6,065 bases of DNA from Mageeibacillus sp. UBA1255. Lineage in GTDB: Bacteria; Bacillota; Clostridia; UBA1212; UBA1255. The stretch's first letter is position 1, and each line of letters starts with the position of its first letter. The DNA lies in contig DBVV01000118.1 of NCBI GenBank assembly GCA_002308795.1, positions 1 through 6,065 of the forward strand, given 5' to 3'. The translations under genes and the position numbers were made by a program. A model generated the notes under the pieces. It saw only the letters and a program-made list of their open reading frames with translations, made no database searches and was not told where the DNA came from. Positions 1-5,976 of the stretch are shown in pieces.

Positions 1-68
1 GGACGCAGTCAAAACACATTTTTCACAGAAACAGGAAAAGAGCCTATGCATACCGTTTGAATAAAAAT

Positions 69-100
69 ACCGGGCCGCACTATTCGCAGCGCGACCCGGC
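69..100 (-). terminator. Rho-independent terminator of the 1061-aa gene
   Basis: Inverted arms at 70-78 and 91-99 form a GC-rich 9-bp stem with one G-U pair and a 12-nt loop, extendable by one more G-U. On the minus strand it is followed by ATTTTTAT (61-68). It lies 40 bp past the stop codon. Confidence 0.85.
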
Positions 101-112
101 GTTCAAACTGAT

Positions 113-265
113 TTGTTATTGTCCGAGCGGTTTGAATTATCAGAACGCTCTCTTCTTCATGAAGACGACTGCTGCGCCCATAGCGAGAACAGCAATAACT
201 GCGAACATTGCCACAGCTGCATCGCCGGTCTGAGGCTGAGTCTCGGGCTCGGTCACAGGTTTTTC
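113..265 (-). repeat. 3' anchor cassette, copy A (end of the 1061-aa gene plus 3' UTR)
   Basis: Bases 136-229 match 3552-3645 at 91 of 94 positions (offset 3416). Two of the differences are silent and one changes Met to Ile before KKR. The 13 bases 113-125 (TTGTTATTGTCCG on the plus strand), outside the reading frame, are identical in the other copy at the same offset. Weaker similarity continues to about 265 through the EPETQP codons. Confidence 0.9.
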
Positions 266-3200
266 TTCGACTGTGATCGTGTTGCCTTCGGTGCCCTCAA
301 CGAGGCCGTAACCGTCGTTTGCGAGCAGGTAGACAACGAACTTGCCGGCCTTTACGGTGCCGTCGTCATTCAGCAGAGCGGCTCTGTTGTTTTCGTTCAT
401 GCCGTCGAACGGAACTTCGAACGTACCGCCGTTAGCGCCAACGTACCACCATACGAGCGATCCAACGTCTCCGCCGGGGGTATTGCCCTCAGCGTAAACG
501 CCGATCCAGTCTTTCTCGCCGAACGTACCGGTTGCTGTGACAACGAGCTTGCCTGCTTCGTTGACCTGCGCGGTAATTTCCGCGGGCTGCTGAGGCGCAT
601 TGATCTTAACATTATAGGTAATAAAGGTAACATCCTTGCCATTGATGAGAGCAACAAGCTCAACTTTATGTTCTCCGTCAGTAAGCGGGATAGCATTGTC
701 AATGAGGCAGCGGTAGCCTTTACCGTTCGCATCGAATCCGAATAAGTTTACTGCAGCACCCATTATAGCATTGGCATCCGCTTCGTTGGCAGTATTCTTA
801 AAGCTGTCGTCGTAAACGACGTCGCCGCCGTCGATCCTGTAGCCGAATTTTTCGATGTCGAAGTTAGAAGCGACCCAGCCGTTGAAGGACATAGCCGTCG
901 TACCGGCAGGAAGCACGGTCGTTGACCCGTCAGCTTTGTCAATCGGGGTCTCTCCGGCATTGACACCGTCAACGTTTACTCTTGTAACGATCTCACGAGG
1001 AATGAAACCTGTGCCTTCATCGGCAGAAACGAGTTCGATGGCAACGTTTCCTGATGAATTAAGGCAATATTCCGTTCCAAGCATATCTGTCGCGTATCCG
1101 TAAACGGCATAGAAGACGTAGCGTCCTTCTTCGGCAAGCGTGTCGTCAGTGATCTTCATCTTGAGCACATACTGGCCGGCAGGAATGGTCTGTCCGAGGT
1201 CAAGAATGAAGCCGCCGTCTCCGGGACGTACAATATTTTCCTGATATACGATGCCATCATCAAAATGACCGTCTTTAGCTATAGTGACCTGAATAGGAGT
1301 TCCGGGTAATGCCCACGCCAGAGGGAAGTTGATAGCAGAGAAGCTAACGTCAGTATTGAACGCCATCTGCCACTTAAGTGTTCCGGACGTGAAGCCTGTC
1401 CATGCGGTGAGACCGCCTGTATCGTTTGCAGGAGCTCCGGTGTAGTTCTTATAAACATCAGCAACTTTGATCGTCCAGACGAGGATGTCCTGTCCGTCTA
1501 TCTTTGCGTATACGTTGATTTCCTGAGGCACGGTCTCAAAAGGAATATATACATTATACCGGTTCGCACTTCCGTGTCCGCCAATGCCCCACGAGACTCC
1601 AAGGTTGTAGACATTTATGTCATCATAGATGAAATCGGTATTATACACGATCTCTCCGCCATCGATTGAATATCCGTAACTCTCTACAGCTCTCTTAGAA
1701 ACTACCCAGCCCCATGCGCGAACTGTTGCGCCCGCTTTATCTTTAAGTGCGGGAGAAATAGTAACTAAAGGATTACCGCCAACTAATGCTACGTCTTTTT
1801 CATCAGCTAAAAGCTGATCGCGAGATATAACATATTCCATAGGAACATATACAGGAATATCAGGATTCTCAGATGCTCCGACTTTAGCACCGAAGACCTG
1901 AAGATCGCCATATCCTGAGAAGAAGTTCACGCCGTCGCCCCATGCGCCGTTGTGGCTTATTACTCTTAAGCGAACGTACTGAGCTTCTACGGCATCAAAA
2001 TTGAACACGTCGTTCGTACCTGTGGATGCGCCGCGCAGGCCCTGTTCTGCAACTTTCGTCCAGTTCGTACCATCTGAGGAAACATAGAGTTCATAAGCGC
2101 CGGGGAACGTAGTTCCTGGCACCCACTGCATAGGAACGATAACTATCGAATCAACAGAATACAGTGCGCCGAGGTCAACATATGCGCTAGCGTCACACTC
2201 GACAGTTGCAGTCGCAAAAGCCCAGCCGAGAGCATTGCCGTTTGCCGTATCCTGTGCAACGCCGTCTGTAAGATATTCGGATCTCCAATAATTAATATCA
2301 GCCGCTGTGCCGCCGTTAAGAGCAGCGTAAACCGGCTTTCCAAGCGCGATATTCTCTTTCGGGATCGGCCCGAAGAAGTTTGCCGTATCAGTAGTTTTAA
2401 CACCAAAGTTGAACGTCTTTGCCACCTGAGAATCAGAAAGCCCGCTGTTTGCATAAAGCGCCTTCGCAGGATCTCCGGATTCAGGAAGAACAGTATACGC
2501 CCCGGATTCACCGGAAACGAATTTAACCGCTACAACGTACTGTCCCGCAGGAAGGGCGTCAAATGTCAGCTGGTTGCCTGAAGCCTGGTCGCCTTCAGGG
2601 TTAATGGTCTTTGTAGCAAGAGGCGTGCCGGCAACTGAATTTGCGACAGTTCCGTTAAAGGCATAAATAGAAAGATCAAACGTAACTGATTTGCCTGCAT
2701 CGATCCTTGAACTCCACATCTGCGGGATCTGAACTCCGTCGAAAGGAGCATTGGCCGTAAATGCGGCAGCAGAATAACAACCTGCTGACTGAAGCCATTG
2801 ACCCACGCCAAAACCATTTGAAACATTTACCCACTGGGTGATCAGAACGTCGTCATTGTGGTAATGTGCAGTGTGGATGACCTTTGTATCATTGTCCGAA
2901 AACTTTGCCACAACTTTGAAGTCGTGCTCGCCTTCCTGAAGCGGCTCATAGGCATTGATCCTAAGAAGCCAATCAGCGTTTTCCCAGCCTGCTCCCCAGC
3001 TTTTAACAGCACTGGCGGTGCCTGCGTCAACTATGCCGCCTCCCCAATGGATCTCGCCGTCATCGGTCTGAGTTCCAAGGTCAAGCAGGGGCTTGGGCGG
3101 ATAGTACCATCCGTTGACAAAGAACTTCGTAGCGCCTGATTCAGCATAAGGCTTAAGCTGGCCCATATCGGTCCCGGTTAACCCTTCTTTGACTTTTCCG

Positions 3201-3325
3201 TTAGCCTCGTTTCTTAAAGAAACTTCATCGATGTTGAAGTGTTCATCAACAGCAGATGACGGAATGATCAAAGCTACAGCAAGTACTAATGCCAATACTA
3301 AAGCAATTCCAATTAGTCTTTTCAT
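140..3325 (-). CDS. Large secreted, surface-anchored modular protein with F5/8 type C domain (1061 aa)
   Basis: Probable non-catalytic adhesin or glycan-binding surface protein. Residues 1-25 form a signal peptide (KR, a long hydrophobic core, likely cleavage after PSSA). Visible modules: M1 at about 28-160 (a degenerate copy); M2 at 172-318; F5/8 type C (discoidin/CBM32-like) at 322-480, with ALGKPV, YVDLG, YELYVSSDGTNW and YVRLRV; M1 at 498-624 (GYSIDGGEIVY); M2 at 638-772 (TDVSF, PAGQYVL); M1 at 777-909 (GYRIDGGDVVY); a beta-rich domain at 914-1020 with DWIGVY and WWYV; then QPQTG at 1030-1034, a hydrophobic helix and KKRAF. The anchor resembles the (S/N)PxTG-type variants of the LPxTG sorting signal, but with Q in the first position. 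AAGGAGG lies 4 nt before the ATG, which fixes the start. It appears monocistronic, with its own promoter and terminator. No glycosidase, protease or other enzymatic domain is recognisable. Existence of the gene is near certain; ligand and exact role are unknown. Confidence 0.95.
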   Translation of the reverse strand: MKRLIGIALVLALVLAVALIIPSSAVDEHFNIDEVSLRNEANGKVKEGLTGTDMGQLKPYAESGATKFFVNGWYYPPKPLLDLGTQTDDGEIHWGGGIVDAGTASAVKSWGAGWENADWLLRINAYEPLQEGEHDFKVVAKFSDNDTKVIHTAHYHNDDVLITQWVNVSNGFGVGQWLQSAGCYSAAAFTANAPFDGVQIPQMWSSRIDAGKSVTFDLSIYAFNGTVANSVAGTPLATKTINPEGDQASGNQLTFDALPAGQYVVAVKFVSGESGAYTVLPESGDPAKALYANSGLSDSQVAKTFNFGVKTTDTANFFGPIPKENIALGKPVYAALNGGTAADINYWRSEYLTDGVAQDTANGNALGWAFATATVECDASAYVDLGALYSVDSIVIVPMQWVPGTTFPGAYELYVSSDGTNWTKVAEQGLRGASTGTNDVFNFDAVEAQYVRLRVISHNGAWGDGVNFFSGYGDLQVFGAKVGASENPDIPVYVPMEYVISRDQLLADEKDVALVGGNPLVTISPALKDKAGATVRAWGWVVSKRAVESYGYSIDGGEIVYNTDFIYDDINVYNLGVSWGIGGHGSANRYNVYIPFETVPQEINVYAKIDGQDILVWTIKVADVYKNYTGAPANDTGGLTAWTGFTSGTLKWQMAFNTDVSFSAINFPLAWALPGTPIQVTIAKDGHFDDGIVYQENIVRPGDGGFILDLGQTIPAGQYVLKMKITDDTLAEEGRYVFYAVYGYATDMLGTEYCLNSSGNVAIELVSADEGTGFIPREIVTRVNVDGVNAGETPIDKADGSTTVLPAGTTAMSFNGWVASNFDIEKFGYRIDGGDVVYDDSFKNTANEADANAIMGAAVNLFGFDANGKGYRCLIDNAIPLTDGEHKVELVALINGKDVTFITYNVKINAPQQPAEITAQVNEAGKLVVTATGTFGEKDWIGVYAEGNTPGGDVGSLVWWYVGANGGTFEVPFDGMNENNRAALLNDDGTVKAGKFVVYLLANDGYGLVEGTEGNTITVEEKPVTEPETQPQTGDAAVAMFAVIAVLAMGAAVVFMKKRAF
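1886..2362 (-). other. F5/8 type C (discoidin / CBM32-like) domain of the 1061-aa protein
   Basis: Residues 322-480. It shows the family hallmarks in order: the N-terminal ALGKPV strand, the LTDG loop, YVDLG, the PGAYELYVSSDGTNWTKV strand pair, QYVRLRV and a closing GDLQVFGAK strand. Members of this jelly-roll family usually bind galactose, GlcNAc or related sugars, or lipid, through the loops opposite the termini. Specificity cannot be read from sequence alone. Confidence 0.85.
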
Positions 3326-3329
3326 AACT

Positions 3330-3336
3330 CCTCCTT
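3330..3336 (-). promoter_or_regulatory. Ribosome binding site of the 1061-aa gene
   Basis: AAGGAGG on the minus strand, 4 nt before the ATG at 3323-3325. It is strong but closely spaced, and supports this start over downstream alternatives. Confidence 0.85.
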
Positions 3337-3358
3337 ATTATCTTAAAGCATCCTGAAA

Positions 3359-3371
3359 GGTCATAATGACC
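3359..3371. promoter_or_regulatory. 13-bp palindrome GGTCATAATGACC in the 5' leader of the 1061-aa gene
   Basis: Perfect 6-bp arms around a single central base, located between the putative promoter and the ribosome binding site. It may be a DNA operator downstream of the start site, or a 5-bp RNA hairpin with a UUA loop. It is unrelated in sequence to the palindrome at the other gene's promoter. Confidence 0.4.
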
Positions 3372-3397
3372 CAAAGATCTTCTTTTTAGACTTCTTT

Positions 3398-3426
3398 ATA
3401 TTATCATATTTTCAAAATAAGTACAA
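3398..3426 (-). promoter_or_regulatory. Putative promoter of the 1061-aa gene
   Basis: On the minus strand, TTGTAC (3421-3426), a 17-bp spacer, then TAATAT (3398-3403). An overlapping GATAAT is closer to the -10 consensus but would give a 15-bp spacer. The region is AT-rich. The match is weaker than for the other gene; the leader would be about 65 nt. Confidence 0.5.
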
Positions 3427-3486
3427 TACTAACTTTTATGGATTTTACGCGATTTTACACTTTTTTTGTAAAATACACAAAAAACA

Positions 3487-3516
3487 CCGGGCCGTGTCTG
3501 TCAGGACACGGTCCGG
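3487..3516 (-). terminator. Rho-independent terminator of the 682-aa gene
   Basis: Arms 3487-3498 and 3505-3516 form a 12-bp stem with one A-C mismatch in the minus-strand RNA and a 6-nt loop. The minus strand continues TGTTTTTTGTGTATTTT, while the plus-strand side lacks a T tract. It lies 40 bp past the stop, the same distance as in the paralogue, and separates the two surface genes. Confidence 0.88.
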
Positions 3517-3528
3517 CATAAAATCGAC

Positions 3529-3680
3529 TTGTTATTGTCCGGTCACCCGGGATTATCAGAACGCTCTCTTCTTAATGAAGACGACTGCTGCGCCCATAGC
3601 GAGAACAGCGATAACTGCGAACATTGCCACAGCTGCGTCGCCGGTAGCGGGCTGAGTTTCGGGTTCAGTGCCGGGTTCGG
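3529..3680 (-). repeat. 3' anchor cassette, copy B (end of the 682-aa gene plus 3' UTR)
   Basis: Partner of copy A. The match spans 3529-3541 (UTR element) and 3552-3645 (anchor codons and stop), separated by a diverged 10-nt spacer of equal length in both copies. It encodes TGDAAVAMFAVIAVLAMG through the KKRAF end. Confidence 0.9.
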
Positions 3681-5604
3681 TGCCGGGCTGAGTCTCAGGC
3701 TCAGGAATTCCGCTGTACGTGAAGGTGTAGAATACCTTCTCTTCGCCGTCGGCCAGACCGATGATCTCAACAGTGTGAGAACCTGCGGTCACAGGGACGT
3801 TGATGGAGGCACGGTAGCCGTTGCCGGGAACGCTGAAAATGCTCTTCGCAGCATTCATGATCGCCGCGTTGTCCTGCTCGTTGGTGCCGTAGAAGCCTTC
3901 GTCATAAACGGTCTTTCCGCCGTCAACTCTGTAGCCGATCTTCTCGATCTGGTAGTTGGCCGCGAGCCAGCCATGATAAAGAATATTCTGGCTGTTTTCA
4001 TTGACGTTAACGTTCGTGCCGTTCGCTTTATCCTGGTCAACTCCGTCGAGCTGGAGAGCGTCGGTATTGGTATGCTGTCTGTATTCGCGCTTTACGAATC
4101 CGTCGCCCTGCACGCCTTCCTTAATGAAGAGCCAGAATGCGGCGTAACCGGTCTCGTTTGCAATATACTCATCGGGATACTGCCAGTTGCCATGTCCGAC
4201 AACGAGCCAGTGCGTGTATGCACCGTCGTCTCCCTTGGTATCGTCGTCAAGCGTGATCGTGAGGGTGTACTCGCCTGCGGGAAGCTCATGATTATCCTCA
4301 AAGAACGGTATTCCTTCCGCACCGTCTCCTGCTTTAACGTAGCTGAGAGTCCATACGACTTCGCCGGCAGCATTCGTAAGCTTGAGCGTAACGGGAGTGT
4401 TGGCGGAAGACCAGTAGTCCGGGAATCCGACTGCCCAGAAAGGAACGTCGGTCGTGAACGTGATATTGGTGGAAAGTCTGCCGGAAGTGAATCCCAGCCA
4501 GATCGTGTCACCGGTGACGATGCCGGCGTTGGATCCCACGTAACTGGTGAAGTTTCCGCTGATAGCAGGCATATAAGGCGCAGGTTCGTAGTCTTTTTCT
4601 TCAACAAGCGTTCCGTATGCTTCGATCTCGCCGAGGCTCACATATTCCGCACCGCTTTCGTCGACGGGGTTACCGGAAATGATCTCCATGCGGATAAATC
4701 TCGCGCGGTTGGTTGTGGTATAATTATAGGGCGTAGTAGGATCGGCAAGCCCCTGACGTCCCTCTTCACCGCCGATCTTATCCCAGTTCACACCGTCCAT
4801 TGAAGTGTAAACGTTATAAGTGTTCGGGAATGCAGCCTGTGCGAAACCCTGGGGACGGATCGAGACTTTCGACAGATCATATATTCCCAGCAGGTCAATG
4901 TAAATATCTCCCGTCACGTGTCCTTCTGTAACGCCCGCATAAATGCCCAGCGGCACCGGATCGGCAACTACCGCAGGATTATGGACCGGATTGTAACCGT
5001 CGGCAACGAAGTTGTCCGCCCAGTATCCGCTGGCGTTTTTAATGCCGTTCGTTGTGAAGACAACCGGCTTATTGAGCGCGATGTCACTATCATCGTTGAT
5101 GTAGCTGGACTGATACAGGACTTTCGTTCCGCCGTCATTGAATTTTACGATAAATCTGACGGTGTGGGCGCCTTCACGCAGCGGAATAGTGCCCGAAAAG
5201 TTTCTGGTGCTGGACGCACGCTCTGCCCATTTTCCGCCCCACGAAGCAATCGCGGCTATAACGTCGTTATTGGCCGTTAAGCCCATCGCTCCGTATACGA
5301 TCTCTTCATCGTCGATCTGATATCCGAAATCGGCAATGCTGTCAGCGACCTCCGGGAAATACCATCCGATGAGCGCGATCCCCATTGCGCCGGTCTTTTT
5401 AACAACGTTACTGATGTTACCGAGGTCAGCGCCTTTACCCATATTCTCGACGAACGCATCCGGGGTCTGAAGCAGTACGTAGTCAAGGTTAAATGCATCC
5501 TCCGATTCTGCGGCTTTTACTTTTCCGTTCTGTCCGACGAAGGCAATGCAGACAGCCAGAAGTACCGTGAATATTACAGCTGCCGTAATTAATACCTTTT
5601 TCAT
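3556..5604 (-). CDS. Secreted, surface-anchored modular protein with F5/8 type C domain (682 aa), paralogue of the downstream gene
   Basis: Shorter paralogue of the 1061-aa protein, probably also a non-catalytic surface binding protein. The N-terminus (MKK, hydrophobic 5-23, likely cleavage near VKA/A at about 31-32) is a signal peptide. Modules: M1 at 40-172 (ALIGWYFPE, FGYQIDDEEIVY, IPLREGAHTV); F5/8 type C at 173-334, abutting M1 with no linker (IALNKPV, DIYIDLLG, YNVYTSMDGVNWDKI, FIRMEI, LGEIEAYG); M2 at 350-502 (LGFTSG, FTTDVPF, LPAGEYTLTI); M1 at 506-632 (HGWLAANYQIEKIGYRVDGG). A Pro/Glu/Thr/Gly linker at 633-650 (PGTEPGTEPETQP) probably spans the cell wall, then QPATG at 651-655, a hydrophobic helix and KKRAF. 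GGAGGA lies 6 nt before the ATG. It has a strong promoter and its own terminator, so it is separate from the downstream gene. No enzymatic domain is seen. The GTE-rich linker is absent from the paralogue, which has a 100-aa domain there instead. Confidence 0.95.
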   Translation of the reverse strand: MKKVLITAAVIFTVLLAVCIAFVGQNGKVKAAESEDAFNLDYVLLQTPDAFVENMGKGADLGNISNVVKKTGAMGIALIGWYFPEVADSIADFGYQIDDEEIVYGAMGLTANNDVIAAIASWGGKWAERASSTRNFSGTIPLREGAHTVRFIVKFNDGGTKVLYQSSYINDDSDIALNKPVVFTTNGIKNASGYWADNFVADGYNPVHNPAVVADPVPLGIYAGVTEGHVTGDIYIDLLGIYDLSKVSIRPQGFAQAAFPNTYNVYTSMDGVNWDKIGGEEGRQGLADPTTPYNYTTTNRARFIRMEIISGNPVDESGAEYVSLGEIEAYGTLVEEKDYEPAPYMPAISGNFTSYVGSNAGIVTGDTIWLGFTSGRLSTNITFTTDVPFWAVGFPDYWSSANTPVTLKLTNAAGEVVWTLSYVKAGDGAEGIPFFEDNHELPAGEYTLTITLDDDTKGDDGAYTHWLVVGHGNWQYPDEYIANETGYAAFWLFIKEGVQGDGFVKREYRQHTNTDALQLDGVDQDKANGTNVNVNENSQNILYHGWLAANYQIEKIGYRVDGGKTVYDEGFYGTNEQDNAAIMNAAKSIFSVPGNGYRASINVPVTAGSHTVEIIGLADGEEKVFYTFTYSGIPEPETQPGTEPGTEPETQPATGDAAVAMFAVIAVLAMGAAVVFIKKRAF
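3649..3708 (-). repeat. Pro/Glu/Thr/Gly wall-spanning linker repeat in the 682-aa gene
   Basis: Codons 633-652 encode tandem short units of the type PETQP and PGTE (PGTEPGTEPETQP). This is the usual kind of low-complexity stalk before a Gram-positive surface anchor. The tandem units could vary in number between strains. Confidence 0.7.
4603..5088 (-). other. F5/8 type C (discoidin / CBM32-like) domain of the 682-aa protein
   Basis: Residues 173-334. Strand order matches the paralogous domain: IALNKPV, VADGYNP, DIYIDLLGIYDL, PNTYNVYTSMDGVNW, ARFIRMEI, LGEIEAYGTL. The loop between VADG and IYIDL is longer and its sequence (NPVHNP to VTGD, about residues 205-232) is unlike the other copy. Since ligand-binding loops vary between members, the two proteins may have different ligands (inference). 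Confidence 0.85.
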
Positions 5605-5610
5605 ATTTTT

Positions 5611-5616
5611 TCCTCC
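5611..5616 (-). promoter_or_regulatory. Ribosome binding site of the 682-aa gene
   Basis: GGAGGA on the minus strand, 6 nt (all A/T) before the ATG at 5602-5604. It fixes the start, which is followed directly by a signal peptide. Confidence 0.85.
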
Positions 5617-5665
5617 ATTTTGAATTCTCCGGCGCGGGCAATCGCCTTTACCGACAATCTATTAT

Positions 5666-5694
5666 ATTATATGGACTTCTCTGCAACGTTGCAA
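5666..5694 (-). promoter_or_regulatory. Sigma-A-type promoter of the 682-aa gene
   Basis: On the minus strand, TTGCAA (5689-5694), a 17-bp spacer, then TATAAT (5666-5671, perfect consensus). An A-rich stretch (5695-5714; ACAAAAAAATAAAAATGC on the minus strand) lies immediately upstream and could act as an UP element. The predicted start near 5659 gives a leader of about 55 nt before the ATG at 5604. Confidence 0.8.
5682..5693. promoter_or_regulatory. Perfect 12-bp palindrome overlapping the -35: candidate LacI-family operator
   Basis: TGCAACGTTGCA is a perfect palindrome with a central CG, overlapping the -35 hexamer and the start of the spacer. CpG-centred palindromes of this form are typical of LacI/GalR-family sugar-responsive repressors. 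It is two bases shorter at its centre than the CcpA cre consensus. No regulator gene is in the window, so the factor is unknown. Confidence 0.55.
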
Positions 5695-5845
5695 GCATTT
5701 TTATTTTTTTGTCAATTTTCTTCGGCTTTCCGCCTGATTTCGGTCAATTATGTTTGTTTTTCTGTCCGTTTTTCGCTAATTCAGTGCATTTTTGCATTGG
5801 CTCTCCCCCCCCCGCATCTTATAGCTCACGAATAGCTGCTATCGT
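5695..5845. other. Intergenic region upstream of the 682-aa promoter
   Basis: No gene is supported between the terminator at 5866 and the promoter near 5694. The stretch holds an AT-rich upstream tract (5695-5714), two GTCAATT direct repeats on the plus strand (near 5710 and 5742), an AATGCA direct repeat on the minus strand (near 5785-5798), and a run of nine C at 5805-5813. Open frames crossing it also cross the promoter or terminator and have no ribosome binding site. Confidence 0.6.
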
Positions 5846-5861
5846 TTTTGTTATAACAAAA
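5846..5861. repeat. 16-bp perfect palindrome TTTTGTTATAACAAAA
   Basis: It sits just beyond the terminator hairpin of the partial gene and partly supplies its T tract. It may be only part of the termination signal, or an independent protein-binding site. No T-rich tract or promoter is arranged around it to decide. Confidence 0.5.
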
Positions 5862-5865
5862 CATA

Positions 5866-5901
5866 TGCCGCAATGCTCGGAGGAAGAAGAGCATTGCGGC
5901 A
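5866..5901 (-). terminator. Rho-independent terminator of the partial upstream gene
   Basis: A perfect 13-bp inverted repeat (5866-5878 with 5889-5901) encloses a 10-nt purine/pyrimidine loop. On the minus strand it is followed by TATGTTTTGTTA, a broken T tract. It ends transcription of the gene stopping at 5977 and insulates the next promoter. Confidence 0.8.
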
Positions 5902-5929
5902 CACGATTAACGATTTCAAAATTTCCGGC

Positions 5930-5945
5930 GAATTGGGATCAATTC
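5930..5945. repeat. Small inverted repeat in the 3' UTR of the partial gene
   Basis: GAATTG and CAATTC flank a 4-nt loop, 32 bp past the stop. It is AT-rich and without a T tract, so not itself a convincing terminator. Confidence 0.35.
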
Positions 5946-5976
5946 ATTTGCTCACTGTTTCGCCGTGCAGCCTGCA

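Noticed and set aside
1..68. Minus-strand ATG near 45 opening a frame to the left edge
   Set aside because: Only about 15 codons are visible, there is no Shine-Dalgarno sequence, and it follows the terminator T tract directly. Nothing supports a gene.
113..745. 210-codon plus-strand open frame antisense to the 1061-aa gene
   Set aside because: It starts at the same TTG in the repeated 3' cassette as the previous one. The resemblance between the two predicted products is simply the antisense of the anchor repeat.
113..3645. The repeated 3' blocks as ends of an insertion sequence or transposon
   Set aside because: They are direct repeats encoding the same functional anchor in frame. There are no terminal inverted repeats, transposase or target duplications between them.
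3529..4803. 424-codon open frame on the plus strand, antisense to the 682-aa gene
   Set aside because: It begins at a TTG with no ribosome binding site, in the 3' UTR of the real gene. Its product is Cys/Ser/Arg-rich without domain features. The opposite-strand gene has a signal peptide, domains and an anchor, so this is an antisense shadow of its codon bias.
5539..5551. Possible lipoprotein signal in the 682-aa protein (Cys19 in LLAVC)
   Set aside because: The residue before the Cys is Val, where a lipobox needs Gly, Ala or Ser. The hydrophobic segment continues past the Cys, and the protein has a C-terminal anchor.
5682..5693. CcpA cre site at the surface-gene promoter
   Set aside because: The palindrome is 12 bp, whereas the cre consensus is 14 bp with extra bases between the half-site and the CG. 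A generic LacI-family operator is as far as the sequence goes.
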